Of a DNA stretch of 64,000 bases, positions 1 through 13,872 are shown piece after piece. The position numbers and the translations under genes are program-made. This DNA is from Acanthochromis polyacanthus. Its lineage: Eukaryota; Chordata; Actinopteri; Pomacentridae. Position 1 is the first letter of the stretch, and every line of letters starts with the position of its first letter. The stretch spans positions 34,112,482-34,176,481 of the forward strand of contig NC_067126.1 of assembly GCF_021347895.1 (NCBI RefSeq), in the 5' to 3' direction. The notes under the pieces were generated by a model. That model did not search any database. It was not told the DNA's origin and saw only the letters and a list, made by a program, of their open reading frames with translations.

Positions 1-160
1 AGCAGCATCGTGTACGCCATTACCCTCCATTTACGACACTACACAAAGAGCCTCGTCACCAGCAGTGTATGGCTGAAGACCCGGAGGCAGGACTAAGGGA
101 GATGCTAACTGGTGTTTTCATTGTGCTGTTAAACTGCTAAACTGAGAAACAAAATGTGTT
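1..160. repeat. Duplicated segment, copy 1 (second copy at 4257-4385)
   Basis: The window opens inside a segment that recurs, nearly word for word, from about 4265. Shared blocks include AGCAGCATCGTGTACGCC, the stretch ending AAAGAGCCTCGTCAC, and ATGGCTGAAGACCCGGA. After about base 125 only short shared words such as AACTGAGAAAC remain. The ATG in both copies is followed by only a short reading frame (22 codons here, 11 in copy 2), so it may be a leftover 5' exon of a duplicated gene, but I do not recognise a protein. Confidence 0.7.
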
Positions 161-296
161 TGAACTCATCATTAAAGCTGTGAAAACGACCAATTTTATG
201 TAGTGACAGCTGCTATAAAGCCAACTTAGGTTATTTGCTGATTTGTTTCATGGAGTCATAGCCGGATTTTGTCATCGAGCTCTAAGTGATAATAAT

Positions 297-568
297 CCCT
301 TCATCCATCAAGGTAACACTGGATAAAAGAAGAGTTCTATTGTTGTCTTTGAAATCCCCAATGATTGTGAATCTTTTGTCCTCTCCACCGACAAACTGTG
401 GTCCAGTTGTGGGTAGGATAGTAAAGAAGTTGTCGTTCTGAGGTTTTTCTCTGGTCCTCCTCTGCCATGAAATCTGACTGAGGGACTCCTGAGTTTCAGT
501 AAGTATGCAGGGTAAAACAGCTTTTCCATCTTGAACCACGGTTGTGTTTCCACCAATCACCTGGAGTG
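297..568 (-). pseudogene. Truncated nectin/PVR/CD226-like IgV exon
   Basis: On the minus strand a good acceptor (pyrimidine tract then ACAG, ending at 569) is followed in phase 1 by an open V-type Ig exon. Readable hallmarks are the B-strand Cys in AVLPCIL, the Trp in QISWQRR, a NFFTILP segment and the DKRFTIIG / NNRTLLLSSVTL strands. These resemble the first domain of nectin/PVR/CD226-type proteins. The frame then reads DEG and runs into unrelated sequence and a stop instead of the expected Y-x-C, so the F-strand cysteine, the G strand and a donor site are missing. No signal-peptide exon or second domain was found nearby. I infer a broken gene fragment; a real exon with a rearranged end is less likely. 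Confidence 0.65.
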
Positions 569-599
569 CTGTAAAGAGAAGGAAATTACATCAGGCTTT

Positions 600-2640
600 C
601 AGATCATGAATCAAAAATACAAGAGAACCTACATGTAAATTAAAGATGATGAGAAATTAAAGAGGCTCAGCCAGAGAAAATGTATTAAAGCAATGGTCCA
701 GAATGTCATAATGTCTAACTTGAATTAGTGTGATATATGTGGATGTAACCAAGTAGTTTTATTTGCCTCTGCCTGTAATCAATAACTGACCGTCAAATCA
801 AATAAATTCAGTATGATTCAAAAGCATTTTGACAACTTTTATTAATTAACATTTGATATAAATTTAGGCTATATCTTAAAATAAAGTGCAGAACTTGAAA
901 AAAGAATGACTGAACAACCTAAACCACCGTATATACATCTTTAACAATAGCCAAATTTCAAAAATGTAAACAACTGAACACTTTTCCTGTCTTATATCAC
1001 TCCCCTTACATCCCCTGCTTCCTAATGGGAGAACTGAGCTGCTGCTTGCCCTGCCAGTACTTTAAATCGTGGCCTGAATGGTATCAGGGCCATTCTCAAA
1101 CATATTTAGAGGAGCTCACTGGGGAGTCTGGAACGAGTTTTGATTATGTTCGAAGTTGAGAAAGCCTCCTCTCCACTGTTTTTTGAAGGCAAAGCTCCGA
1201 TGCAATGCAGAGATTTCATTGGCTGAGTAGCGTCACGTGGGATGGCTGAACTCGTACGTAATTGGTCTGTGTGTTTCCTGAGCTGATAAACCAATGATAA
1301 ATAGTGGAAAGCCTGGGATGGTAAAATAAATCAGACCCGTAAAATTTGCAGCGGTTCAGATGGCGTCTGGGTCGGGATTTGGACCGTCATTTAGTGTGTC
1401 CTGTTCTCAGTCATACACATTCCCCCGCCCCATACAACTTCACCGCTTCCTAACATAGAGAAGGCGAATTTATGAACGGGAAAGTGAACGTTATGTCAAA
1501 AAGCACAGTGATACGTATATTTGTGCATTTTTAAGTGGTTATACGTAAATTCGCTTCTAGTGGGTATACGGCGTATATCACGTAGACTACACCCCTGGGC
1601 TTTACCTAAACTAACAGCTGCAGTGAGGATAAGCGTTCTACAGAGCTGGTATGAGCTTCGGTAAGTCCACCAAAAGTTTTCTACATGTGAACGGAATCCG
1701 CAACAGATAGCAAACATGGACAGGTCTACTGATACCACAGAGGCGTATTTTACACAAGAAAGGCAAAATATAATAGAGAAATCCAAAGATCTTAAGCACA
1801 TAATACAGACTTACAGTTTCACAGATGCAGCAGCTATAGCAGAAGCAAAATTTGCAAAGTGCTTCAGACTATGTGGACGTTAACAGGTGTATCAGAGTGT
1901 CGCTGCTAAATTATGAGGGCATCAGTAGATCTAGCATTACAGCTGTGTGTTGTGATCAATGAGTGTGTCGTTTAGATGTGTTTTTCTGCCTTGTGAAACA
2001 GTTTTATTCCTTCAGCTGCAGCACTAATGATATTACACTGCCTGAGAACAAGTAAAACATTAAGCCAAAGCCTGAACCAGACTGACTCATATGGTTCAGA
2101 AGGCCAAAAACGAACTTTGTACCACTATGTGTGTTTTTTTTGTTTTGTTTTTTTTACAAAAACAAGTGGTGTTACATGGTTTTGGGTGTACGTAAAGGAT
2201 ATATTTTAAAACATAATTTAAATTTCTAAATAGCCTTACTGCCAATCTCATAAAGGTCCCCAATCAGGCTACAAGGCTTTAATGTTTAAATCACTTTCTA
2301 TTTCAGGAATATTTCTCTCTATAAAGGCAAACAGAACAACAAAATGGCTTTGACATCATTTCCATTTTGAAAAACTCATATCTTCTCCTCTTATTATTCA
2401 TGCACTGAGCTTCTAATGCTGGTGACATTTTCCAAGGGACTGATTTATGAGTCTGAAGCGCTTTTATACACCCTGATCTGTTATTTGGAACATAACCTGC
2501 TCTGGACCAGGTTATGCTCCAAATTATAGATCAGCATGTGATCAGAATGCAATATTGGAAATGACAAGCTCGTAGAGGCAGCATTGGTGCTTTCTGCAAT
2601 GGAAACCTTGAGTCCTGGTATGTGGATGTTACATTGATGT
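600..2640. other. Non-coding, no recognised feature
   Basis: Only short chance reading frames on both strands. No splice-flanked coding exon, RNA gene or clear repeat was recognised. Confidence 0.5.
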
Positions 2641-2649
2641 TTCCCACCC

Positions 2650-2965
2650 ATGTAAACATTGTTGCAGGCCATGCACACCTCTTTGTGGCAATGTTATTCC
2701 TTGGTCATATGAAAATAATGTGTACTCCCACACCGATGAAAGGAATGGTGTTTTGGGAATAACAGAGAGTTAAAGTTTGGCTTGGCCTCCAAATTCCCCA
2801 GACGTCAGTGTTATCGAGCGTCTGTGGGAGGTGCTGGAAAAACAGTTCCAGTCAATGTAGGGCTCACCTCCCAACCTAGAGGATTCAGAAGACCTGCTGC
2901 TAATGTTTTGGTGTCTGATAACAGGACAGCCTTCAGAGGACAGTTATTTTGGCAACACAATGGAG
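2650..2965 (+). mobile_element. Decayed Tc1/mariner transposase, C-terminal remnant
   Basis: From about 2785 the plus strand reads a degraded form of the DDE transposase C terminus: NSPDVSVIERLWEVLEKQ (normally [10 protein letters not shown]), then a stop, then PPNLEDSEDLLLMFWC. A weak match to the QDN-PCHT region lies just upstream around 2720. Stops and frame changes make it non-functional. I assign it to Tc1/mariner from these motifs; the subfamily is uncertain. Confidence 0.6.
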
Positions 2966-4256
2966 ATCTTCAAAATGTTTAGCAGGTGTGTTGCGGTTGG
3001 AGATTACAACAAACTGAATACTGCTTATCTCACATTTTCCTTCAAGTGTGTGTCCTCTAAAAATGCAAAAGGCCTTCTAGAGCCAGTGTTTGATTCGTCC
3101 ATTCATGGTCAGTGTAGAAACACGGTAGTACAAAATTGTGGATTCAAGGGCTAAATCTAAAGTAACAAACACAATGATTCTTACACACTAAAGAACACAT
3201 TTCTGCATATAGATCCCCAACGACCTGCAAACTGGACCTTTGGTGGTGTTGCTGATTGTCTATCTTCATCTATGACGGTGGCGTTGGAAAGTTTATTCAT
3301 TAATAGACGGTTAAAACGTGGTCTGACTACAAATGATAACCCTAACCCAGAGGTGTAAAACATTCTCAGACACTTGATTTATAAGCAATCATTCAAATAC
3401 AGCAATGTAAAAAAGACAAGAAAAAAATCCTCCACATGAGTTTATAAGTATCACATGTAAAATGTAGTCAGACTGGGAAAACTACAGCACAAAATGTCCC
3501 CTGTTACTGAAACACACCAGAGTATGAGATTAACTTTTATGCATCAGTGTGCAGGCAGCATTTGACAGCTGTGATTTGCTAACAAATTTTATATTACAAT
3601 AAATAACAATTTTTAATTTTTTTTTTAGGACAATAGAACATTGTTTTCTGTTTTGGATGCACAGCCACCACAGTGGTCACCACGAATAGAATCACAATCA
3701 GAATAATCAGATATTTATTTTATGTTATTTTGTAGGGTTTTAACTGTCATGTTTAAATTACATTATAAATAACACTGTGAGGTCTTGCTTGGTAAATACA
3801 CACTGCCTGTCTTATTTCTGTGAACAGTAATTTAGCTCAATGCCTGCTTTAAACATGTATAAGTAAATAACAGCAGTGATGTCATTTCTTACAATCCTTT
3901 GAGTCAAGCCTCCAGCCATTAATCACGTTTGAATAATGTATCATAATGTATCATAATGTATCTCCGTCATTAGAATCTTACCATCTCAGCATCTGAATCT
4001 TCATTTGACAGACCTTCTCATCAACTCCAAAAATGAAAACAGCTACGAAGTCAAAGCTATGTGGGTAAATGCAACGATAAAACTAGGCTGCATAACACGT
4101 CTGTTAAACGTGGTCTATGGATGTATGCGGCGTTTACAAACTGTTTTCTATACTACAGTGTTTGTTGCTAACCACAATTGTGACAAGAAGAGGAGCACCG
4201 GTGGGAAAAACCAGAAAACCAAAACTACGTACCTTTTGTTTCTCTAACCTGGTGAA
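2966..4256. other. Non-coding AT-rich stretch with a small tandem repeat
   Basis: No coding exon recognised. At 3933-3962 a 10-bp unit (TCATAATGTA) is repeated about three times. Confidence 0.5.
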
Positions 4257-4385
4257 GCAGCAGCAGCAGCAGCATCGTGTACGCCATTACCCTCCATTTA
4301 CGACACAACACAAAGAGCCTCGTCACTGAGCAGCAGGATATGGCTGAAGACCCGGACGCAGTACTAAGATGCTAACTGGTGTTTG
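4257..4385. repeat. Duplicated segment, copy 2, starting in a (CAG)n run
   Basis: Second copy of the segment at 1-160, starting within five to six CAG units at 4257-4273. The copies differ by scattered substitutions and small indels. The short frame after ATGGCTGAAGACCCGGA closes within 11 codons here. Confidence 0.7.
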
Positions 4386-4569
4386 GTTAATGTTAAACAA
4401 AGTATCAACATTTATCCCCATGATGTAGGACTGCCACCACTCGGGTACTCGTTTTATTAGTTATAATAGTAACATTGTGAAGCGTTTTATTTGTTGAACG
4501 TTATAAACATTCCTGCTTTTTTCATTCTGCTCTTAACATGCTGAACTGAGAAACTGTAATATCTGCAAG

Positions 4570-6210
<1,641 letters not shown>

Positions 6211-8580
6211 GTGCAGTTTCTCTTCCTAGTTTGGTGTGACGGTAAAAAAAAAAAAAAACATGTTCCTGATATTTAAAGCTAAAATCTGGTTGAAAAGCAC
6301 AACTGATAATCTGTCAAAATGTGCATACATAGAAGTGTGCATTGAACACTGAATAAAGTCTCTGTAGATTATAGACTAAACATGCATCAAGTCAGGCACT
6401 GGCTTTGAACTAGCACTGGAACCAGCTGGTCAAAAGGGCCCTTACTGCTGCTGCTGCTGCTGTTTATGAGGTCCATAAAGGTTCTTAGCAAAGTATAAAT
6501 GTTAACAGTATTCCTGGAACCATGCGGAGATAATTTTGTCTGTCTGCTATTTCACTGAAGTGGAGGAATTTTGTAGAGGGCTGGAAAGAGTTGAAGAAGA
6601 AAGACAATTCAGTTGGGAGGTGGTGCTCACTTCAGACAGAAGTGTAGTGACATGAAATGCTAAAAATGTAATGTATTTTACCAAGGTAAGAAAGTGAAAT
6701 ATGCACAGTTTATGGGATATATCAGTTTTATATCTACTTATGCATGTTAATGTCTGTCTATGTGTCTCTACCAGGAGGTTGTGAGATCAGAGATTTAACT
6801 GTGGGAGTCAGAGCTAATTTACCTCTGTGTGTTTCAGACTGTGCTGTTTCAGCTCTAGACACCACAAAGGCCATTACAGATCATTCTGTTATTATTTTAC
6901 TTGATAATTACACAATTTGTCCAAATGCAAGTTTTAGCAATCAAGTTATGATTTTATCATAAGTACTATTTGGGTGAACTAAACCTTAAAAAAAATCTTC
7001 GGGAGGATATGAAGTAATACTTTGTGTAGAATACTCAGCATGGTCCTGAAAATGCAGCCTCTGTAGACAAAAGTGGAATCCTCCTTGAATAAACATTTTA
7101 AATTATAAGCACATTTTGAGTGAAATCATCCTTTAAAACCGTAAGTTGTGCATTTAAATTGTAAATTGCGCACTTTAGTGATCATCTATTGTGATAGATG
7201 TCTTAAAAAAGGCTGTGAATGTGCGGCTGAACGTAGCAGAACGGGCCATCCTCCAGGAATGCAGACGCATACCACGGTCATCACTGGCAGCAGCACATGA
7301 GCTTTTGGAATAAAAATCATCTGTCAGTTTCTTCAAATTTCTCCATGACTGACTGAAGATATGCCTCCAGAGAACATAGTCAATACAGTCCTGGAATACT
7401 GGGGGTAGCTACAAAGCTTTTTGAAGTAATCTGAAGGAGGCTTGTTGTTTTCTTCATCATTAAAGTTAAAATTATGAAAAATATGACGTAAACCACAGCC
7501 TGAACAAAGCAGATCTGTTCTCAGATAGACTCCTCCCTCCACTCTGCTCCCACAGTGTGTCTTTGTTTTTGTCTGGGAACTGTGTGTTTCTGTGCTCAGC
7601 CTACGTGTACTTACCTTTAAAGTATTTCTGTTTTAAATCCAGGAAAGAAATGAAGCAAGGACATTTACTTCAATGAAAAAAAAACAGTCTACATCCTTTA
7701 AAACTGGTAGTTTATCTGGACTTTGTCCCCTGTCAATACATTTTCTGTTATGTCAGAAAATGTCAACAACCAGCAGCGATTAGTCTATAACTTTGTAAAT
7801 GATACACAGCATATCCACCTTAAACAGGTCTGCCTTCAGTTTTTAAAAACACATGCTTTCCAAGTTAAACTGTGATCAAGTTGCCAGTTTCATAGTAACT
7901 ATGAACTTTAACTCCACCTGCTGGGATTTTATATTCATAACAACCAACAGTCAGTTGCTTTCAGATCTTGTTCAAACCTTCCACTGAGGCCCTTTGGTTT
8001 CTTTACTTCTCTGTTTTTTATGCTAATGATTTTGTGCAAACTGTTGGCCAGGACTAGTTCCTGCTCTGCCTCTACATCCTGCCTCCCTGCTGTCCTGGTC
8101 CTGACTTCCTCTGATGGGTTGGAATGTTACCCAGTTTTTTTCCACAGCAGCATCTACAACCTGCCTCCTGTAAAAGCAAATGTGGCAGTCAGAGCAGCTG
8201 TAACTTTATGTGAATGCTGTGTTTGGAGCTTCTCCTTTCACTGGTTAGAAACTACTTCTTGCGACTGAGTTTTGCATGCTTGTACTTTGTTTCTGTGTCC
8301 TCTTTGTGCACTTTTAGCTTACTCATTTGTACCTCCATGCACTATGTTGTCACTGTGTAGCTTAATATAACCCTCATGTTCAATCTCTGTTCCTGGAGAC
8401 TGGGCCAGGCATCAGTTAACCTCACATGTCCTCCCACACAAACAGGATCTTGCTTGTTCAGGTTTGTGTCTTTGTTTTGTTCAGGTAAGATTACAGCTGT
8501 TTTGTTTTGTTTTTGCTTGTTGTCGTTTTGGGTAATTTAATGAGCAGATACTCTGGTTGACAGGATTTTCTGTGTGGTGT
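6211..8580. other. Non-coding, no recognised gene
   Basis: Mostly AT-rich sequence with a (CTG)6 run at 6445-6462. Near 7210-7315 the plus strand holds a short open stretch (RLNVAERAILQECRRIP) that then breaks; it may be a decayed exon or transposon piece but was not identified. Confidence 0.45.
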
Positions 8581-8584
8581 TTTC

Positions 8585-8775
8585 ATGAGGATGCTCTGGT
8601 TTCCTCCCACACTCAAAAACATGGATAGTTAGTTATTTGACTATTTTAAATTGGACGTAGGTGTCAGCAGAAGTGGTTGTCTGACTCCATGGTGACCTGT
8701 CCGGGGTGGGGAAAGGCTCCAGCTTCCGACATCCTCCTACAGGATAAGGGTGGTGCAGCTAATAGATGGAAAAAT
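8585..8775 (+). repeat. Degenerate LINE/SINE 3'-end repeat, copy a
   Basis: The words GGTTTCCTCCCACACTCAAA, GTGACCTGTCCGGGGTGGGG and the GGATAAG...TAGATGGAAAAATGGGTG end are typical of an abundant fish retrotransposon 3' tail. A second partial copy lies at 19213-19356. I am sure it is repetitive; I am less sure of the clade. Confidence 0.6.
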
Positions 8776-9079
8776 GGGTGACTATCAGCTAGAAAGTAAA
8801 AGAAAAGCACCAGATTGAGTCTCTCCATCTGCTTTATATCTTGTGTTGAGAAGCAATCATTGGCCCATTGGTTCCCTCTATTTGTTATTTTTCCCTTACT
8901 TGGCTGCTGTAATTGTAACTATATCGCCTTCCTTCTGTAAAAAGTTGCAATTTTGCTTTCAGCAGTCATCAGCCCTCCAAAATGAGCTGTAACATAACTA
9001 CAAAACAATCAAATTAAAAATGCACACACAATAATAATAATAATAATTAAAAAGACTGTGCATCCCTAAAATTGGGACA

Positions 9080-9285
9080 CAAATGTAAAAATATAAATTT
9101 CCTATGAAAAGAAGAAGGTGGTGTGCTGTATGTTCATATTGAACATTAACACTTTTTGTTACCACATAATTCCATCTGTATTGTTTTATAGTTTTCATGT
9201 CTTCCGTATTAATCTACAATGTATAAAAAATTAAATTAAACAATTGATTAAGAATGTGTCTCCAAACTTTAGGTAGTGTTTATAT
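9080..9285 (+). repeat. Solo Tc1-type terminal fragment
   Basis: Its complement reads CACTACCTAAAGTTTGGAGA and continues into TACATTGTAGATTAATAC. This parallels the terminal repeat of the short element at 10731-10931. Only one end was found, so this is a remnant. Confidence 0.5.
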
Positions 9286-10214
9286 GAAGGAGATCAAGTA
9301 CTGAAAAAATCCAAAACACTGTAAAGTATTCAAAATCCAATTTAACCTAATGAGGGGAAAAATATATAATTATTTTTGCAAGTGAGGAATGCAAGTCTTA
9401 TATCTGATATGGGATCAGTCACATGGTTAGCAACAACAAAATGTGACATTATAGAAACTAGTGTATAGATCTGTCTATTAAGCAGCAGCACTTTACCACC
9501 AAATATTTGGTCAACACTCCTGTGTCACACAATCAAACACATCTTGTTACAACAAAACATCGTAAGGTGACACACCCATGCATGAGACACTTTTTTTTCC
9601 CTAATGATGAGACGGAAAAACCACAAAGTAGGAGGTTCAGAAGCCATACTTGTGAGATAATGTCTGTTGTTTATTTCCTTTATAACTTGTACAAGGTTAC
9701 AAAGTTCGAGCCAATTAAATCTCACATTTGCAAAACAGTTTTGCATCAATGACAGATTGCTGATGTTTTAATACCTGTGTTGCAATAGTAGAAAATCAGA
9801 ACATGGTTTTAAACATTTTATATATTTTTGCAAGAACCTGAGAAAATCTTTAAAATAATAAGCTGGACACACACAAAAAAACCTTAAAATATGTGCAAAG
9901 ACAGATGTTTTGCATGCACAAAAGCCAAAGCAGATAAACTACAAACAACCCCAAATGTGTGAATAATCACTAACAATAAAACATATTATCTTATGGTTAC
10001 ATACCAAGCCAGAAAGAGTAAGCTGCTGTGAGTTTGCTAAAGAACTGGTGGCATTATTCTACAGAAACAGAAAAGTAAGCTTGGCTGTTACTGATACTGA
10101 TGCTCTATTTGCCTTTTCTGCTTCCTGTCCAACATGTCTGTTCTTTGTTACTCAGCTTTGACCTGAAGTCCCTTTCGTCAGCCCAGCAGACTGAATGGAG
10201 CTTCTCAAAGTCTC

Positions 10215-12931
10215 TCATTCTCTGTGCGATTTGTCCTCATAGACTGCATAACTTTGAGGTTGTGGAGGGGTCACCTATATGGGTTAGAAATACAAGTGAT
10301 GTAAATGCATAGAAAAGAAGAAAAAAAAAGCAAAAAACAGGACAGGAAATTTAAGGTTGTGCTGAAATACTTCCTAAGAAATGAGAACAGGTTTTACGTA
10401 AGTTCCTCTAACCTCTCCTCCTAACGGAACATGATACAGGACCCAGGTCATGGTGTTGCTGTTGTACAGGTTCTCATCTGCAGTCCTGCTCCACTGTCCT
10501 CTACAAAGACAACATGTAGACCAATAATGACACCACACTGCATTTTATTATTGAAACTATTTAGTGGTTATCTATATAATAATACACAGGGAAAGTATTC
10601 ACAGATGGGAGCACAAGAAAGTTATATTTTTTATTACATTTTCTAAGTTTCAAAAAAGCTGCTTGAAGTAAAAATACTGCCTTGAAAAATCCTACTAAAG
10701 TAAAAACGAAGCAGTATTATCAACTAAGTACACTACCAGTTAAATGTTTGGACACACCTTCTCATTCAGTGCTTTTTATTTATTTTTATTATTTTCTAGA
10801 TTGTAGATTAATACTGAAGATTAGCACTTTTTTGTTTACTATGTAATTCCATATGCATTTTTTATATTCCTGATGTCTTCAGTATTTATAATGTATAAAA
10901 TAAATTGAATTAAAACTTTTGATTGATAGTGTATGTTGAATGTTTCAGAGGAAAAAATACGCTTTCTGCAGAAGACCACGATGTAATTTTATTACTACAG
11001 TTGTTGGGCTGCAGCACACAGTACATTTCATGTGAATCTGCTGATTATTTTCTTGATTAACCCGTTCTGTCAAAAACACCCATTACATCTGACTTCCTCA
11101 AATAGCTTCTTAGGTCAAAATGAGTTTAAAAATTCCCAGATGTACAGAATACTTTTATACCAATGTTTTCTCACGTCTTTCTTATCTCTCACAATCTCCT
11201 TTTTTAACCATTTGACCCCTTCTCTGTCATTTCCTGGTTTATTCTAGATAGTGTGAATTTGTCGCCCTCTGCCTTTCCTTCCTGTCTCTCCTGTCCCTCT
11301 CTCCATCTCTGCCCTCTGTAGATGACGCCTACACTTTTACTCCTCCGTGTTTTCATCTCTGTTAAAATGGTATTTAGATGTGAAGGGAAGCGCTGTTTAA
11401 AATGTTTTGGATGTTAATGTAGTGAGTTACGATCAAATAATTAATTTACTGGTAATAGTTGATATTTAGACCGTTCTTCTTCCTGTTTTCACATCCTGTT
11501 TGTGAAGATGACATTTATAAACATACTGAATTGATCTGCTGACGGAGAAAGAGCAATTTTAAGCCACTTCCATGTTTACATGCTTCCTATGGGTCAACTC
11601 CTAAACACCACATTCCTTTTTGTTATGCTATTCAACACACAAATGTATTACTTCCATAGTAATGACTGATGATATTTATATCATAATTTGAAATATTATT
11701 GATGCATTCTGTCTTAGCTGGCAAAAAATCTTGTGTAAATTAGACAAATTTGTCTTAATGACAAGAAACTCTTATAACTTGAAAAATATCTTAGCAAAAG
11801 TAGAAGCTTCTCACAATACACCTTCAAATTATGAGCAACTATTTTTTTTCTTGTTGCGGGAGCTGCAGAAACATTTTTAATGGCCAACATCTCGGCTCGT
11901 CAAAGCAGGAAGAGCACAGTTATTGTTAGTGATACTACACGCATTTTGGTTTGGAGACAGGCTTTAGTATTGTGCACACTCACTGACGTCTCACTGGAGC
12001 CCTGGCACTTTATGGGTGTCAATGTTGTTAAAACTTAGCCTAACTGCACTGACACATCAAAATATCCTTTGTGAAATGTGTTTATGTGCTGCTGAAACAT
12101 GATCTCAGACATGTGATAGAAATATTTATATAGAAAAAATAGATAACACTGCAGCTAACTCAGCTAACCATATTGTTAGCTTAAAACAAAGTGTATAAAG
12201 ATACAAAGCTCTACAATGTTAATAGGCTACGTTTCTTTTTTTTAACGATAAATGAAGATGATCTCTCACCTGTAGATGATGAGAACTAATATGGTGCAGC
12301 ACAGAAGTGGTCCGATAACAGATGTGAGTGCCAAATACCTTGACGAGTGGATATCTGCATGAAATAAACAATGAATTAAATTAAGTAGCATGTGGCGTGT
12401 TATGTGATATGTAGAAATTATTAGATTGCTTTGTGCTTTACCTACCTTTGTGGTTCCCAGACACAATTAAATTCCACTTGATAGTGTGTAAGCCAAAAAA
12501 GTCAGTTACATTACATGTATACAGTCCTTCATCCTCAGGTTGATCATCAATAATACTCAGCTTTGTAGGTAAGTTATGGTCTATTGTCACTCTGTTAGAG
12601 GAGAAATTTGATTGTGTCTGATTGTGAAAGATGCTATGTATGTAAGAAGATCCGCCTTTTATCCAGCTGATTTGTGTGACATTTCTGTCGGATGTGTTGC
12701 AGATGAACTCGGCTAATCCTCCTCTGGACACCAGCATGTCCCTGTAGTCAACTGTAAGAGAAGAAGCTTGAAGGAAACAACCAATAAACATGAAAAGAAC
12801 TCTGTACTTACATCTAAATGAGAGCATGCATCACAAAGAGAAATCAGCTCTGTACCTGCAAAGACATGCCACATCCCAGAGAGCTGAATGAAGAGCAGCG
12901 CTACTTGGTTCAGGCTAGACATGATGTCCAT
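10215..12931 (-). CDS. Single-IgV transmembrane protein, gene A
   Basis: Five coding exons on the minus strand join in phase: 12931-12856, 12751-12446, 12354-12270, 10500-10398 and 10274-10215 (intron phases 1, 1, 2, 0), giving 209 residues. Residues 1-25 are a signal peptide (starting MDIMSSLNQV). A V-type Ig domain follows with the Cys pair C43/C105, W55 and the DEGLYTC motif, and five N-glycosylation sequons. Residues 134-155 form a membrane helix (LALTSVIGPLLCCTILVLII). The roughly 54-residue tail has five tyrosines and ends YAVYEDKSHRE; none fits a strict ITIM or ITSM. All introns start GT and end AG; exon 4 rests on phase and splice sites only. Its neighbour is gene B, a tandem paralogue. 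I infer a cell-surface immune-type receptor or ligand. The family within the Ig superfamily is not assigned. Confidence 0.75.
10731..10931. mobile_element. Tc1-derived MITE (201 bp) in intron 3 of gene A
   Basis: Terminal inverted repeats CACTACCAGTTAAATGTTTG and, on the other end in complement, CACTATCAATCAAAAGTTTT are flanked by TA on both sides (10729-10730, 10932-10933). There is no coding capacity; the middle is AT-rich. It is a deletion derivative of the Tc1 family whose longer relative begins at about 28722 (CACTACCAGTCAAAGGTTTG). Confidence 0.8.
10932..12269. other. Rest of intron 3 of gene A
   Basis: AT-rich, with short pyrimidine-rich pieces. No further exon that keeps phase was found between 10933 and 12269, so exon 3 is taken to splice directly to 10500. 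Confidence 0.5.
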
Positions 12932-13872
12932 CAGAGGAAGACAAAGTGGAGTCTGACTAAACTGAAGTTTTACATGTGTTTTGTAGCGGGGGTGACAAGA
13001 AGCGGAAGTGGTTAGTCGAAGTTTAAAAAACGCATTTAATGGAGCATAAAATGAAGTCAAAATCAAATCGGCAGTGTGATTTATTGTTTGTTAATTGATA
13101 ATACCCTGACAATGATTTTATTGGTCTTAATCATTTAATGAACTCAATTATAAACTGTACATGAGGTGACACAACAGGAAAAGCACTTCTAGTGGTGAAG
13201 ACAGCTTAACCGCGTAGTGTGAACCTGCTGCTGAGCATGCTCACAGTGTGTCAAATATTTAACATAATCAGGTCTCAGTGAGCTGTACGTGCCTGCGGGA
13301 GTCAACAGCTTGTATGGCTCAGAAGACACTGTTACACAAACCGGATCTGACTTCCGACCGATGTTAACCATCAAGTTTTACACCATTTTGTGCGCCTGTA
13401 TATTCACAGTATAAACCTCATTCACTCCTTGTGTAAAGCAGCAGAGCAGCTCACATTTGTCTACTCTGCTGGACTAACTGAAAATAAAACTGTACATGAA
13501 AAGTAAATAGTTTAAAACATAAGAGACTTTCATATTACGAAGCTCTACGATGGCCAGGCCCCACTTTTGGGTTGATTTGAGGTAACTTTAATGTCATTAT
13601 GACAAATATTGTTCGGAAATTATTTTGAAAATCAGAACGACATTCACTGTGCAATGCTACTGTTAAAACATTCATGCATAAGAACATATTAAAACCATAA
13701 ATATAAAAGATAAGTAAAGATAAGGTATCCTTTTGTCCGCCTGTCCTCCCTCTGTTGGCCTTCCTTTTTAATACCTGCTTTGAAAGTGACAAAATAAAAC
13801 AGAACGTCCATCAAATTTCTTCTCCTTCTTGTCCATGTATCTTTGAAGCTGTCATTTGAACGTCTCTTCAGC
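12932..13872. other. Intergenic spacer between Ig genes B and A
   Basis: Contains the 5' flank of gene A (similar to the flank of gene B for several tens of bases, for example the GAAGTGGTTAGT word) and the 3' flank of gene B. No TATA box is evident. Confidence 0.5.

Noticed and set aside
12438..12827. Reading the Ig exon of gene A as starting at MLSFRCKYRV
   Set aside because: That stretch is intron 1 read through. The acceptor TCTTACAG at 12752 and the phase-1 donor after the separate signal-peptide exon give a better protein. The same applies to gene B at 17115-17501.
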